Assembly: GCA_016744115.1 (NCBI GenBank)
Contig: JADGEZ010000007.1
Span: 1 to 63,663, forward strand
DNA length: 63,663 nt
Reading direction: 5' to 3'
Source of the DNA: Sulfurimonas sp.
GTDB lineage: Bacteria > Campylobacterota > Campylobacteria > Campylobacterales > Sulfurimonadaceae
In this document: positions 34,424 to 45,080 of the stretch, piece by piece
Layout: the number at the start of each line of letters is the position of its first letter
Numbering within the stretch: the first letter of the stretch is position 1
The notes under the pieces: model-generated
The model's database searches: none
What the model saw: only the letters and a program-made list of their open reading frames with translations
What the model was told of the DNA's origin: nothing
Position numbers and translations under genes: made by a program

Positions 34424-36746
34424 TATTTCGTTTATTTTTTATATATTCTTCAATACTCATGGATAATAAAGTAGAATTCATCCCATCTTGATTATGTACA
34501 AAATGAACACTTTTTACAAAAGGTTCTATAATATTTATCTTTTGCTTAGGAGTAATGACGAGAAGCTGAAGATTTAGCTTTTCAAATAATCTTAGAGCAT
34601 ATTTACTACTCTCATCACTTCCCCTACCAAATGCCTCATCAATCATCACAAATCTAAATGAGCGAGAGCGAACTTTATCATGTTCTAGGCCAAACTGAAA
34701 TGCCAAAGAGGACGCTAAAACCGTATAAGCTAATTTTTCTTTTTGACCACCAGATTTTCCACCACTATGAGGATAGTACTCTTTATCACTTGCGTCACTT
34801 AGGTATCTCTCCATTGCTGAGAAATCAAACCAATTTCTTACATCTGTTACAAGTTTTCTCCATTTTTTATCAACATCACTAAAGTTTTCTCTCCCTTTTA
34901 GTCTCTCTATTATCTCTTTAATCTGTAAAAACTTCTGTTCATCATAAATATTATCATCACCAATTGAACCACATATTGCAAGTTTCAAACTTTGAATAAA
35001 CTCTCTAATCTCCAAATTATTCGATTTTTGAGCCATGAGTTCTATGTATGTGCCATCGTTGTATTCTATATCGCCTAAAGAATTATTTATTTTTTGTATT
35101 TTTGATTTTATCTCATCTGCTAGGTGTTCTAATTCTGTTTGGACTATAACAATATTTTGTATAGTTTTTTCACGAAACAACTCTTTAAATCGCTTCTCCC
35201 ATTTTGGTAAATCATCTTTTTTTAACTCTTGTAGTTTTACTCTAAACTCATTGAGTGATTCTATGGAAGCATCAAAATCTTTTGAATCAGCTTGAAATTC
35301 ACCTACAAAAGCACTCATATCTTTTATGATTTTTTGTGTACATCTCGTAATAATTCCAGCTAATGAATCTATTTTACTCTGAGTAAATGCTCTTAGTTTG
35401 GACTCGTTTGTTTTAATATTAGTTAAATTAAGGGTATCTTTAATAACCTCTTTTGAGTACAGCTCAATCTCCTCTTGTATCTCTTGTAAATCATCTGCGT
35501 TTTGTACTCTTAGAGTTGCTTCATTTAAGTCTAGTTCTCTTTGTTCTATGTTTGCTTTTAAGCCTCCAAAATTTTGACTTAGTTTATCCAAAACCTCTTT
35601 TTGTACTAAAATATCTTTTTGTGTAGAGTTTATTTTATCCTGAATTGCCCCGATTTTATCAGAACTTTTTTGTAATATATCTTTTTCATTTTGAAGTTCA
35701 TCTATCTTTTTAGAAAAAATATACCAATCAATCTGCTCAAATAATTTAAAATTCAGTATATCTCTTAAATCATCTCTTCTTGTTTTTATCTCTCTTATCT
35801 CTTTGTCTATCTTTTGAATTTTAGTATTTAAAAACTCTACTTTTTCAAGCTCATTCTCATAATCATCTTGTACTTTTTGAAGTTTGCTGACATTATCCCA
35901 ACCTAAAACCCATCTTCTGCTATCATTTATATCAAATCTATCATCTTTTTCATGTCTTAAGAGGTTTGTCTTAAACTGCCCTTGAATTGTAAGTGCTTTT
36001 TTAAATCTTCTAAAATCATCCATATTATCAACACAGGGTATATTGAACCTATCATCTAACATAATTTTGAGTGCTTCAAAAAGTGTTGATGTAGATTTTA
36101 TGCTTATTTTATTTAAAAGAGAAGAGGGGCTTATATCTACAAATGTATCTTTTATTTTGTCTTTATTTACTTTTAAATAAACCAACTTTCCTTTTAAGTT
36201 AGTTTTATCTACATATTCACTAACCTCATCATAATACTGGCTCTCGACAAGTAGAGAAAGAGCAAAACCATTCAAAATTCTCTCTATTGCACCCTCCCAT
36301 TTGAGATCTTGAACCTCTATGAGTTCCCCTACAAAAGGCAAGGCATCCTCATCTAATTCTAAGGTATTTATCATCTCATCTCTTATCTTAGAAATTTTAT
36401 TGGGAATATTTGATTTGTTATTTTTAAGATAAGCGAGTTCGATTTCTAACTCTTTTACATTGTCGGTATATCTTCTAAGGGCTACGCTATCCATGGTTTT
36501 TTCATTTTGAAGTTTATCTGATTTTTCTTCTATGTTCTCAAAACTTTCTTGTGCAACTTGGAGATTATTTAAAAATCTATGCTCATTAGAAACTGTAGGT
36601 AATTCTAACTTTTTAGCTAAATCTTTATACAGTAAATTTTGTCCCTTTTTTTGCATCATCTCTTTTTCATGATGCCCTATCTCTTTATCTATGGAGTTTA
36701 GTCTATCTCCACCATTTTGTTTTAACTCCATCTTTAGCTCAATCAA
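34413..36746 (-). CDS. jetC: Wadjet JetC, C-terminal piece (frameshifted)
   Basis: JetC is the SMC/MukB-like ATPase of Wadjet. This 777-residue piece holds the long coiled coils, the hinge-like centre, the ABC signature SGGKSGGQKEKL and Walker B FRFVMIDEAFGRGS. It lacks the Walker A, which is encoded by the separate frames at 37210..37761 and 36755..37213. The frame is continuous with the previous piece if one A is added to the short A-runs at 36780-36789: KADLLQDALTKTLIELKMEL then joins smoothly. The three pieces total about 1110 residues, full JetC length. Confidence 0.85.
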   Translation of the reverse strand: MIELKMELKQNGGDRLNSIDKEIGHHEKEMMQKKGQNLLYKDLAKKLELPTVSNEHRFLNNLQVAQESFENIEEKSDKLQNEKTMDSVALRRYTDNVKELEIELAYLKNNKSNIPNKISKIRDEMINTLELDEDALPFVGELIEVQDLKWEGAIERILNGFALSLLVESQYYDEVSEYVDKTNLKGKLVYLKVNKDKIKDTFVDISPSSLLNKISIKSTSTLFEALKIMLDDRFNIPCVDNMDDFRRFKKALTIQGQFKTNLLRHEKDDRFDINDSRRWVLGWDNVSKLQKVQDDYENELEKVEFLNTKIQKIDKEIREIKTRRDDLRDILNFKLFEQIDWYIFSKKIDELQNEKDILQKSSDKIGAIQDKINSTQKDILVQKEVLDKLSQNFGGLKANIEQRELDLNEATLRVQNADDLQEIQEEIELYSKEVIKDTLNLTNIKTNESKLRAFTQSKIDSLAGIITRCTQKIIKDMSAFVGEFQADSKDFDASIESLNEFRVKLQELKKDDLPKWEKRFKELFREKTIQNIVIVQTELEHLADEIKSKIQKINNSLGDIEYNDGTYIELMAQKSNNLEIREFIQSLKLAICGSIGDDNIYDEQKFLQIKEIIERLKGRENFSDVDKKWRKLVTDVRNWFDFSAMERYLSDASDKEYYPHSGGKSGGQKEKLAYTVLASSLAFQFGLEHDKVRSRSFRFVMIDEAFGRGSDESSKYALRLFEKLNLQLLVITPKQKINIIEPFVKSVHFVHNQDGMNSTLLSMSIEEYIKNKRNNES

Positions 36747-36754
36747 AGTCTTAG

Positions 36755-37213
36755 TTAGTGCATCTTGTAATAAATCTGCTTTTGTTTTTGTGAAATATTT
36801 TTAGTTAATTCAATATCTAATTCGCTTAGTTTGATTTCTAAAAGTTGCATTTTAAAAGAAGAAAAGTAAGCACTAAGATTTTCTCTATAAAGTTCTAATG
36901 ATACTTTTTGCTCTAAGCTTTGCTCATACTTTTTACCCTCTTTATCTATAGGAGAGAGAAGCTGTATTTGTCTTTTTGCACGAAGTACTAAGTTGTGCAT
37001 ATTATTTAACTCACTAAAGTTTTGACAAAGTTCATCTATCTTTGCATCCATCGTAGTAGGTTCTAACATGTGGGTTCGTATAAACTGAGTTAAATTTCCT
37101 ATAGATTTTAATGATACTGTTTGATAAAAAAGGTTGAGTGCTTGCTCATTTTTTATACCCATCAACCTTCTAAAATCTTTTGAATAATCTTTAAAACTAT
37201 CATATACATTCAA
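36755..37213 (-). CDS. jetC: Wadjet JetC, middle piece (frameshifted)
   Basis: This 152-residue piece of JetC matches the conserved stretch after the first ATPase lobe (NVYDSFKDYSKDFRRLMGI, EQALNLFYQTVSLKSIGNLT, FIRTHMLEPTTMDAKIDEL) and enters the coiled coil. The apparent start is a TTG that is really an internal codon. The preceding frame is restored by adding one A to the A7 run at 37233-37239, giving DLKKNLRKLPNLNVYDSFKDY. As written it is out of frame on both sides. Confidence 0.8.
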   Translation of the reverse strand: MNVYDSFKDYSKDFRRLMGIKNEQALNLFYQTVSLKSIGNLTQFIRTHMLEPTTMDAKIDELCQNFSELNNMHNLVLRAKRQIQLLSPIDKEGKKYEQSLEQKVSLELYRENLSAYFSSFKMQLLEIKLSELDIELTKNISQKQKQIYYKMH

Positions 37214-37761
37214 ATTTGGAAGTTTACGGAGGTTTTTTTCAAATCTCTAATATCTTTAAAGTTAAAAAAATCCTTTTTTATACTTAAAAGGTTTTTGGCT
37301 ACTACAAAAAATTTATGTACTTGGTTGTTTGAGATGTGAAAAAATTGAGCAATGCTCACCTCTTCATCAAAACCATCATTTTTAAAGTTTGCAAGAAGTA
37401 CAGAAAATGTACTAGCACTATCTCTAAGAGTTATAGCCTTGGCTTGAGAAAAATTCTCATCTTTTGAACTTTTATATTCACCTAAGATATATGAATGAAG
37501 AGACCTCTCTTTAGTTTCAGCTCCAGAAGCTTTATTGTAAATAATTTTTTGATGAGGAACAAGAAGAGTAGTGAGGGCATCTACTATTGTTGATTTACCT
37601 GAGCCTATATCCCCAGTTAAGAGTCCATTGTGTTTGTCTAGGGATAGCGTAACAACAGATTTATTATAAGTTCCCCAATTATAAAGTTCAAATCGAGAAA
37701 GTCTAAAACCCGCTAAGGCATCATCACTTGCAAAATCAAACCTTTCACTTGTCTGTTTCAT
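37210..37761 (-). CDS. jetC: Wadjet JetC, N-terminal ATPase piece (frameshifted)
   Basis: This 183-residue piece starts with the first lobe of the JetC ATPase: FELYNWGTYNKSVVTL and Walker A LLTGDIGSGKSTIVDAL near residue 50, followed by IIYNKASGAETKERSLHSYI. It begins in the stop codon of jetB (4-base overlap), so the start is secure. It ends early because of the A7-run frameshift. Without the C-terminal Walker B and signature this piece alone cannot form an ATPase. Confidence 0.87.
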   Translation of the reverse strand: MKQTSERFDFASDDALAGFRLSRFELYNWGTYNKSVVTLSLDKHNGLLTGDIGSGKSTIVDALTTLLVPHQKIIYNKASGAETKERSLHSYILGEYKSSKDENFSQAKAITLRDSASTFSVLLANFKNDGFDEEVSIAQFFHISNNQVHKFFVVAKNLLSIKKDFFNFKDIRDLKKTSVNFQI

Positions 37762-38324
37762 GATTTTACCTCTTTATACTCATCGAGTCTATCATTAAAA
37801 TCACTTAACCATTGTGCATCTACAAAGGCTTTTATGGATCTTTTTATCTCATAAACATCGTCTTGATTTTTAAGAGATCTTAAAAACCCTAACTCTTGCA
37901 CTTTTTTTATGTTACTCTCTATCTCTTTAAATAATTTAACTTCATTTGTTTTAGTTGGTAAAAACAATAACATTTTTTCTTTTATCTCTTGAGCTGTTAT
38001 TACCGCTTTTGTGTTTTCATTTTGCATATCAAAATCAGCTATCTCTTTTCTAAGCAAAACACATAAAAGCGACACCTTGTAACTGAGTTCCCTGCTTCTT
38101 ATAAGCTTTGGCACACTCAAATATTCCTCTTCATACTCGATATTTTGCAAATAAGCATAGCCCTCATTTTCATCGCAAATAACCTCAAGCCCTATAACTT
38201 CAAAATAATCTTTAATAAGCCCATAACTATTCTCAATCAGCTGCGACCATGCTTTTTCATTATCATTTTTATAAAACAGACCTTTTGTAAGTAATATAAT
38301 AGCTACTCTTGCATCAATGTTCAC
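37758..38324 (-). CDS. jetB: Wadjet protein JetB (DUF4194)
   Basis: JetB is the small winged-helix (MukE/kite-like) subunit of the Wadjet condensin. The 188-residue protein has the DUF4194 pattern (ARVAIILLTKGLFYKNDNEK, LPKLIRSRELSYKVSLLCVL in approximate form, LGFLRSLKNQDDVYEIKRSI). It overlaps both neighbours by 4 bases (jetA end, jetC start), indicating tight translational coupling. It appears intact. Confidence 0.88.
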   Translation of the reverse strand: MNIDARVAIILLTKGLFYKNDNEKAWSQLIENSYGLIKDYFEVIGLEVICDENEGYAYLQNIEYEEEYLSVPKLIRSRELSYKVSLLCVLLRKEIADFDMQNENTKAVITAQEIKEKMLLFLPTKTNEVKLFKEIESNIKKVQELGFLRSLKNQDDVYEIKRSIKAFVDAQWLSDFNDRLDEYKEVKS

Positions 38325-38509
38325 TTTTTTATCCCTTTTGTAAAAATTATCTTTGCTAATCGTACTATTTTTTTATTTCCATCAAAATCAAGTACTTCTA
38401 TCTGTGTTTTTATACTCTCATCTACTATCGCCTCATCAGAGTTTTTTGCGATTGAGATATAACTCACTAACTCACTTAGCCCTTTTTGCAAAGTTCTACT
38501 AGTGTGCAT
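38321..38509 (-). CDS. jetA: Wadjet JetA, C-terminal piece (frameshifted)
   Basis: This 62-residue piece is the end of JetA (LQKGLSELVSYISIAKNSDE ... KIIFTKGIKK), which matches the conserved DUF3375 ending with PLEQGLAELVAYL and PRVIFTR. It is displaced by one frame from 38476..39747. One extra A in the run at 38483-38487 would rejoin them. Compared with the family, about five residues before QKGL also seem to be missing. Confidence 0.8.
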   Translation of the reverse strand: MHTSRTLQKGLSELVSYISIAKNSDEAIVDESIKTQIEVLDFDGNKKIVRLAKIIFTKGIKK

Positions 38510-39747
38510 TGAGGTTGAGTAAATAGCATCTGAGATATATTTCTTTTGAGACGCTCTTCATCAACAAAAAAAAGATTATAAAAACTATCCATATCTATCT
38601 CTATATCTTGCAGTAGATCCTCTTTTTTGAACTCTTGTGGTTTTTTGATGCTATAGAGTGATTTTTCAAAAATAGAGTCGATTTTTATCTTGTTTCCTTT
38701 CATATAAAAAAAGTTTTTTTTCATCGGTATAGTATCTCTTATCTCAAGGGATGATTTTTCTACCTTTTTGCACAACTCTATTACTCTTTTATTTTCTATC
38801 CAAACTCTATGGTCTATAAATCTTCTAAGTTGTTCTATTAATTTTGCCCAAACTTGATAGATTTTTTCGCCACTCTTTAGAAGGGTATATTTTACATCAC
38901 CTAGTTTTCTATCATCATCCATCTTTTTAATCACATCTATCTCATAAAGATTTTTAAGTAATTTTGTGAGTTTATCGCTCTTTTTTGCATCTGTTAGGAG
39001 TTGCCAAAAAGCAAAAAAACTTTTACCTTGATCGCTATCTCTAATACTGTCTTCTATCTCAAATATAGAATCAAGCACACCACTCTTAGCATCATCTCTA
39101 AGGGTAATCTCTTGCATCGCAAGTTTGTTTAGGTCTCTAAAGTTGTACTCCATCTCACTAAAGTCATATTTTAACTTTCTAATAATCTCTTGTATTTGCA
39201 TATAATGTTCTTTAATTCTAGCGGCATCAAACCTTAAATCTTTTTTTGCTCTTATGGCATCTATCTGAGTATCTATATCTTTTTTTTGTGCTTGGAGTTT
39301 TTTTACTCTCTCCTCATCATCCATATTTGTTTCAAACTCTAAATCTTCTAAAAGTTCAAATATGATATTAAATTTAGACCTACTTGCTACAAATTCACTT
39401 TGTTGCAGTGATTCTACAAACTCTAAAGCCTTGTTTGTATGGGGTGTTAGCTCATAAAGAGGTTCATCAGAATCTCCATGATATTTTCTAAGATAGCCGT
39501 TTTTATCATTTGCAAAATCATCTAAATACTCTTTAGGCGATTTTGGAAATAAATTATCATAAGAACTATTTATATCAAATAGGTAATCATCAAGATACAA
39601 TAATAATTCAGAATGATTGAGAGTTATGTGTCTGTTATTCACAAACACAAAATAAAAAAAGCTAAGCATAAATGCAAAATTGTCACTGTTGAGAAGTTTT
39701 ATAGTTTGATTTGTGTTTTTGAGATGTTTTAAGTAGTCAAATGTCAA
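38476..39747 (-). CDS. jetA: Wadjet JetA, main piece (DUF3375, frameshifted near the end)
   Basis: JetA is the kleisin-like (MukF-related) subunit of the Wadjet complex, which extrudes plasmid DNA loops. This 423-residue piece covers the DUF3375 domain from the helical N-terminus (MTFDYLKHLKNTNQTIKLL) to DMDSFYNLFFVDEERLKRNI and stops after TLVELCKKG. The remaining about 60 residues are in the -1 frame (38321..38509). The piece is first in the operon. No promoter was confidently seen in the 340 bp shared with nifS. Confidence 0.86.
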   Translation of the reverse strand: MTFDYLKHLKNTNQTIKLLNSDNFAFMLSFFYFVFVNNRHITLNHSELLLYLDDYLFDINSSYDNLFPKSPKEYLDDFANDKNGYLRKYHGDSDEPLYELTPHTNKALEFVESLQQSEFVASRSKFNIIFELLEDLEFETNMDDEERVKKLQAQKKDIDTQIDAIRAKKDLRFDAARIKEHYMQIQEIIRKLKYDFSEMEYNFRDLNKLAMQEITLRDDAKSGVLDSIFEIEDSIRDSDQGKSFFAFWQLLTDAKKSDKLTKLLKNLYEIDVIKKMDDDRKLGDVKYTLLKSGEKIYQVWAKLIEQLRRFIDHRVWIENKRVIELCKKVEKSSLEIRDTIPMKKNFFYMKGNKIKIDSIFEKSLYSIKKPQEFKKEDLLQDIEIDMDSFYNLFFVDEERLKRNISQMLFTQPQCTLVELCKKG

Positions 39748-41300
<1,553 letters not shown>

Positions 41301-41366
41301 AGGCACTCAAAATAGAGATTAAAATCTCAGAAAAAAATTATAAAATTTATTTAAAAAGGATACAAA

Positions 41367-42341
41367 ATGGCAAAAGCAGATATATTAGGCGATAGTCTAT
41401 GGGACGCTTATTCTAATAAAGTAACAACTCTTATGAACAATCCGAGACATCAGGGTGAATTATTTGAAAAAGAAGTTCAAGAGCGTGGAAATGAGTTAAT
41501 TGTTGCAGACTTTGGTGCTGAATCTTGCGGTGATGCAGTGCGTTTGTATTGGGAGATTGATCCAAAAAATGACAAGATTATAAACTCTAAGTTTAAATCT
41601 TTTGGTTGTGGTACAGCTATAGCATCATCGGATGTTATGACTGAACTTTGTATAGATAAAACAGTTCAAGAAGCCGTAAAAATAACAAATATTGATGTTG
41701 AGTTAGCGCTTCGTGATGATCCAGAAACTCCAGCTGTTCCACCTCAAAAAATGCACTGTTCAGTAATGGCTTATGATGTTATTAAAAAAGCTGCTGGAAT
41801 GTACTTAGGGGTAGAGAGTGAAAGTTTTGAAACTGAAATCATTGTTTGTGAATGTGCTCGTGTATCTTTAGGCACACTTCAAGAAGTTATTAAGTTAAAT
41901 GACCTTACAACTATCGAGCAGATAACAGACTATACTAAAGCTGGTGGTTTTTGTAAGTCTTGTATCAGACCTGGTGGGCATGAGGCTATGGATTATTATT
42001 TGGTAGATATTTTAGCTGATACTAGAAAAGAGATGGATGAAGAAAAACTAAGGGCTGCTGCTGATGCAGGGGCAAGTGGTGATTTTGAAAACATGACTCT
42101 TGTTCAGCAAATCAAAGCTGTTGATGCTATAGTTGATGAAAATGTTCGTCAGTTTCTTGTAATGGATGGTGGAGATATGGAAGTTATAGACATCAAAACT
42201 ACGGATGAAAATATTGATATTTATATCCGTTATTTAGGTGCATGTGATGGTTGTGCTTCAAGCTCAACAGGTACACTTTATGCGATAGAATCTACTCTTA
42301 AAGAGAAACTTTCTACAAAAATCAGAGTGTTACCAATCTAA
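41367..42341 (+). CDS. nifU: Fe-S cluster scaffold NifU
   Basis: This three-domain scaffold has 324 residues. The IscU-like N-terminal domain has cysteines in ESCGD, FGCGTAIASS and KMHCSVMAYD. The central [2Fe-2S] ferredoxin-like (BFD) domain has VCECARVSLGTL and GGFCKSCIRPGG. The C-terminal Nfu domain has FLVMDGGDMEVIDI and LGACDGCASSSTGTL. It receives sulfur from NifS and passes clusters to apoproteins. It is followed by a hairpin terminator. Confidence 0.95.
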   Translation: MAKADILGDSLWDAYSNKVTTLMNNPRHQGELFEKEVQERGNELIVADFGAESCGDAVRLYWEIDPKNDKIINSKFKSFGCGTAIASSDVMTELCIDKTVQEAVKITNIDVELALRDDPETPAVPPQKMHCSVMAYDVIKKAAGMYLGVESESFETEIIVCECARVSLGTLQEVIKLNDLTTIEQITDYTKAGGFCKSCIRPGGHEAMDYYLVDILADTRKEMDEEKLRAAADAGASGDFENMTLVQQIKAVDAIVDENVRQFLVMDGGDMEVIDIKTTDENIDIYIRYLGACDGCASSSTGTLYAIESTLKEKLSTKIRVLPI

Positions 42342-42382
42342 TTTAAATTTATTGATTGTTTTAGATCTAAGGTCTTTACAAT

Positions 42383-42413
42383 ATGTCCTATTTCTACATA
42401 GGACATGTAATTA
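42383..42413 (+). terminator. Terminator after nifU
   Basis: ATGTCCTAT at 42383-42391 pairs perfectly with ATAGGACAT at 42398-42406 around TTCTAC. A short T-rich tail (GTAATTATTTT) follows. It lies 42 bases after the nifU stop. Confidence 0.65.
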
Positions 42414-42526
42414 TTTTAAGGAATCTATAATTTTCTGCCTTAGATAAAAGTTTTTATGTTACAATATTTGCCAATTTCGTGACTATTTTATGATAGATAG
42501 TTCTAATTAATAAAAGGGGAATATAA

Positions 42527-43516
42527 ATGTTAAACAAAATTCTAAAGACAACAATTGTACTTTCATTAGTAGCAACAGTAGCGTTTGGTGCTAATAGCAC
42601 AAGATTTAATGTAATAGATGGTGATGTTGGTGAGAAGTACGAACATTTACTAGGCTCAAGTTTAGAGAGCATAGGTTTTGGTGTATCAGACCCACATGAG
42701 AGAGTTGATATTGCTTATGCAAAACGATATGGCAACTCAGAAGATCCAGAGTATGATAAAGACTGGGCTAAGAACTTAGATAACTTAGGTTTTTTCTCTA
42801 TAACAAACGATAAAGCTCTTTATCCTATCTTAAAAATTGCTCCTGAAGTAGCAGGCTTTGCTCCCTTTAATCAACTGATTTATAAAAAATCATCTGAAAA
42901 TAAAACTTTTATAGGGCATTTAGATCCTAACACAATGTTAGATATTGTAGGGACACAAGATGAAAGTGTAAGAAAACAATTTGTAGCAATGTATGATACA
43001 TTAGATACATGGACAAGTAAAGAACTCGGTGGCAGAGTTGAGACTAAAACATTTGAAGCTTTACCAGCAAAAACGATGATGAAGTTTGAGATAAAAGTTG
43101 ATAAATCTGTAGATATGGGAGATTTTATTGATGAGTTTCAAGAAAAATATGAAGCTGCTTTTGAAGACAAAAAGTATATTATCGCTGGATACAAAAACTT
43201 CAAAGAAGCATTTGAAGAAGATTTAGAGATGGAATTTTCGGAGTATGATGCATTTTTTGTTTACTCTTTATGTCACTTTACATTCTCTTACAATGTGTTT
43301 AACAAAGGTCGTCCAGAGGGTGGTATTTTTGCACCGTGTTCAATGTATGCGTATATCAAAAAAGATTCAAATACTATGGTTCTTGCTATGCCTACACTTG
43401 CAAACTGGACAGCAGTTTTAAATATTAAAGATCCTGTAAAACAAGAATGGGTTAAAAAAATTGATGCTGAAATCATTTCAATCATGAAAGCGATGGGTGC
43501 TAAAGAAATATTGTAA
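42527..43516 (+). CDS. Exported DUF302-like protein
   Basis: This 329-residue protein has a Sec signal peptide (MLNKILKTTIVLSLVATVAFGA). Two regions resemble the DUF302 fold: about residues 85-150 (ALYPILKIAPEVAGFAPFNQ, HLDPNTMLDIVG) and about residues 255-320 (GGIFAPCSMYAYIKKDSNT, MPTLANWTAVL). DUF302 proteins are periplasmic, common in sulfur-oxidising bacteria, and of unknown function. It is a single transcription unit between the nifU terminator and a hairpin at 43528-43559. Confidence 0.7.
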   Translation: MLNKILKTTIVLSLVATVAFGANSTRFNVIDGDVGEKYEHLLGSSLESIGFGVSDPHERVDIAYAKRYGNSEDPEYDKDWAKNLDNLGFFSITNDKALYPILKIAPEVAGFAPFNQLIYKKSSENKTFIGHLDPNTMLDIVGTQDESVRKQFVAMYDTLDTWTSKELGGRVETKTFEALPAKTMMKFEIKVDKSVDMGDFIDEFQEKYEAAFEDKKYIIAGYKNFKEAFEEDLEMEFSEYDAFFVYSLCHFTFSYNVFNKGRPEGGIFAPCSMYAYIKKDSNTMVLAMPTLANWTAVLNIKDPVKQEWVKKIDAEIISIMKAMGAKEIL

Positions 43517-43527
43517 CTTAGCACTTG

Positions 43528-43559
43528 TACGATGCAGTTAAAGATTTGCTTGCATCGTA
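43528..43559. terminator. Hairpin between convergent genes
   Basis: TACGATGCA at 43528-43536 pairs with TGCATCGTA at 43551-43559 (9 bp, 14-base loop). It sits between the rightward DUF302-like gene and the leftward small cytochrome gene. Confidence 0.5.
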
Positions 43560-43572
43560 TTAAAATGCAAGT

Positions 43573-43902
43573 TTACTCTAATTTACCAAAAACTTTATAC
43601 CTCTGCCAATAAAATTCAACAGCCTCTTGAAGCTCTTTCTCGTTTAATGTAGTCATTTTTTTCACGCCAAAACGGCTAATAAAAGAGTCCGACATCACCG
43701 TAGTCTCTTTGATGGGAACTTTAAGATAGTTTATAATCGCATGTTTCATATCGTTTTGACTACTATAGATAAGAAGATATTTATAGAAGTACTTATCTAT
43801 ACTTACAGGTAACTTCTCGTGACACTTCACACAATTTTTCTCATATATATTTGCTTGAACTCCTAAGACAAGTAAAAGTGATAAGAGTACTTTTTTTACC
43901 AT
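43573..43902 (-). CDS. Small periplasmic monohaem cytochrome c
   Basis: This 109-residue protein has a Sec signal peptide (MVKKVLLSLLLVLGVQA) and one haem motif CVKCH at residues 24-28. The rest is helical and resembles small DUF-type cytochromes linked to regulatory loci. It overlaps the end of the sensor kinase gene by 7 bases. A role in sensing or in the pathway controlled by the two-component system is possible. Confidence 0.75.
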   Translation of the reverse strand: MVKKVLLSLLLVLGVQANIYEKNCVKCHEKLPVSIDKYFYKYLLIYSSQNDMKHAIINYLKVPIKETTVMSDSFISRFGVKKMTTLNEKELQEAVEFYWQRYKVFGKLE

Positions 43903-45080
43903 GATATAGTTACCTTCGTTCCGATTTTTATCTGTGAGCTTATATCTATCTTTAAATCAAACTCTTTTGCTATTGTAGCTACGATATTAAGCCCTATTCC
44001 AAAACCTCCACTACTTTTGTTAAACCTTGTATATCTATCTTGGAGTTTTGAAATGTTTTCTTTTGCTATCCCTATGCCAGAATCTTCTACTACTATACTT
44101 TTTTCACTCACGCTAATGCTAATCGTTCCATAAATTTTATTATACTTTATCGCATTTGAGATAAGGTTGTCTATAAGCTTAGAAAATTTATTTTTATCTA
44201 TGAAGAGTGTAGTATTTTTCACAAGATTTAAGCTCAAAGTTACTCTTTTTGCATTCGCTAATGATTTAAAATATTCTATTCTTTGTATTATTAACTGTTT
44301 TACATCTAAGTCTTCATTACGAGAAATGATTTTATTTCCAAGGGTGATGTATGTTAAGTCTTGATAAATATTTGAAATAGTTTTTGCACCTATATCAATC
44401 CTATTGATTTTTTTAAGCAGTTTTTCATCAAGCAAGGATTTATCTATCATCTCGATATTGGCTACTATAGTACTCACGGGTGTATTGAGTTCATGTGTAG
44501 TATCTTTTATAAATCTATCTAGTAAACTAATAGCATCTTTCATAGGTTTTAAAAACAGATGAAGTAAAAAATACCCAATGATAAACATAATAGTAAATAG
44601 ATTTATAGCAAAAATTATAATACTTTCTATAGTCTCTCTGAACCAGACCCTATCATCTAACATCGTTACAATAACATATTTCGCACCCAAATAATAAGAC
44701 TCAGGAATACTCACTAAGTGGATAACCCCATCTTCAAGATATAAAATCTTATCCAACTTTGTTTTCGTACTTGATGTTGAGAAAATGAGCTTTTGACTAC
44801 TATCAAAGATTGCTGATGTATAGTTCTCATTTCGTGGATATACTTGAGATTTATCAAAGTTAATATGGAGATGTTTGAGATCTTGTATAAGTTCTTTAGC
44901 ATACTCCTGCAAAAGAGATTTTTTTTCTTGTAGCATAAGGTCACGCTGGAGTTCATAATACATAAAGGAAAAAGCACTCACAATAATGATACTCAAAAGT
45001 ATATAAAGGGCTGAAAATCGAAATAGCGTTTGCTTTTCACTATAAACTAAATCTGTACCCAAGCTTCTTGATGCTAACAA
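43896..45080 (-). CDS. Membrane sensor histidine kinase
   Basis: This 394-residue kinase has two transmembrane helices (about 22-40 and 152-176) flanking a periplasmic sensor of about 110 residues. An H-box DTTHELNTPVSTI follows (phospho-acceptor His196), then N-box LIDNLISNAIKYNK and G-box VEDSGIGIAKENI. It should phosphorylate the response regulator encoded upstream (45040..45714), whose end it overlaps by 41 bases; a nearer TTG start is possible. The signal is unknown, but a small cytochrome and an exported DUF1104-like protein share the operon. Confidence 0.92.
   Translation of the reverse strand: MLASRSLGTDLVYSEKQTLFRFSALYILLSIIIVSAFSFMYYELQRDLMLQEKKSLLQEYAKELIQDLKHLHINFDKSQVYPRNENYTSAIFDSSQKLIFSTSSTKTKLDKILYLEDGVIHLVSIPESYYLGAKYVIVTMLDDRVWFRETIESIIIFAINLFTIMFIIGYFLLHLFLKPMKDAISLLDRFIKDTTHELNTPVSTIVANIEMIDKSLLDEKLLKKINRIDIGAKTISNIYQDLTYITLGNKIISRNEDLDVKQLIIQRIEYFKSLANAKRVTLSLNLVKNTTLFIDKNKFSKLIDNLISNAIKYNKIYGTISISVSEKSIVVEDSGIGIAKENISKLQDRYTRFNKSSGGFGIGLNIVATIAKEFDLKIDISSQIKIGTKVTISW

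Noticed and set aside
38476..38509. Programmed -1 frameshift joining the two jetA pieces
   Set aside because: The run is C-AAA-AAG, not a full X-XXY-YYZ slippery site, and no strong downstream pseudoknot is evident. The family alignment also suggests missing residues, so mutation or sequence error is simpler.
41315..41328. GAGATT/AATCTC hairpin between nifS and nifU as a terminator
   Set aside because: The stem is only 6 bp with a very small loop and no T-run; the genes probably remain co-transcribed.
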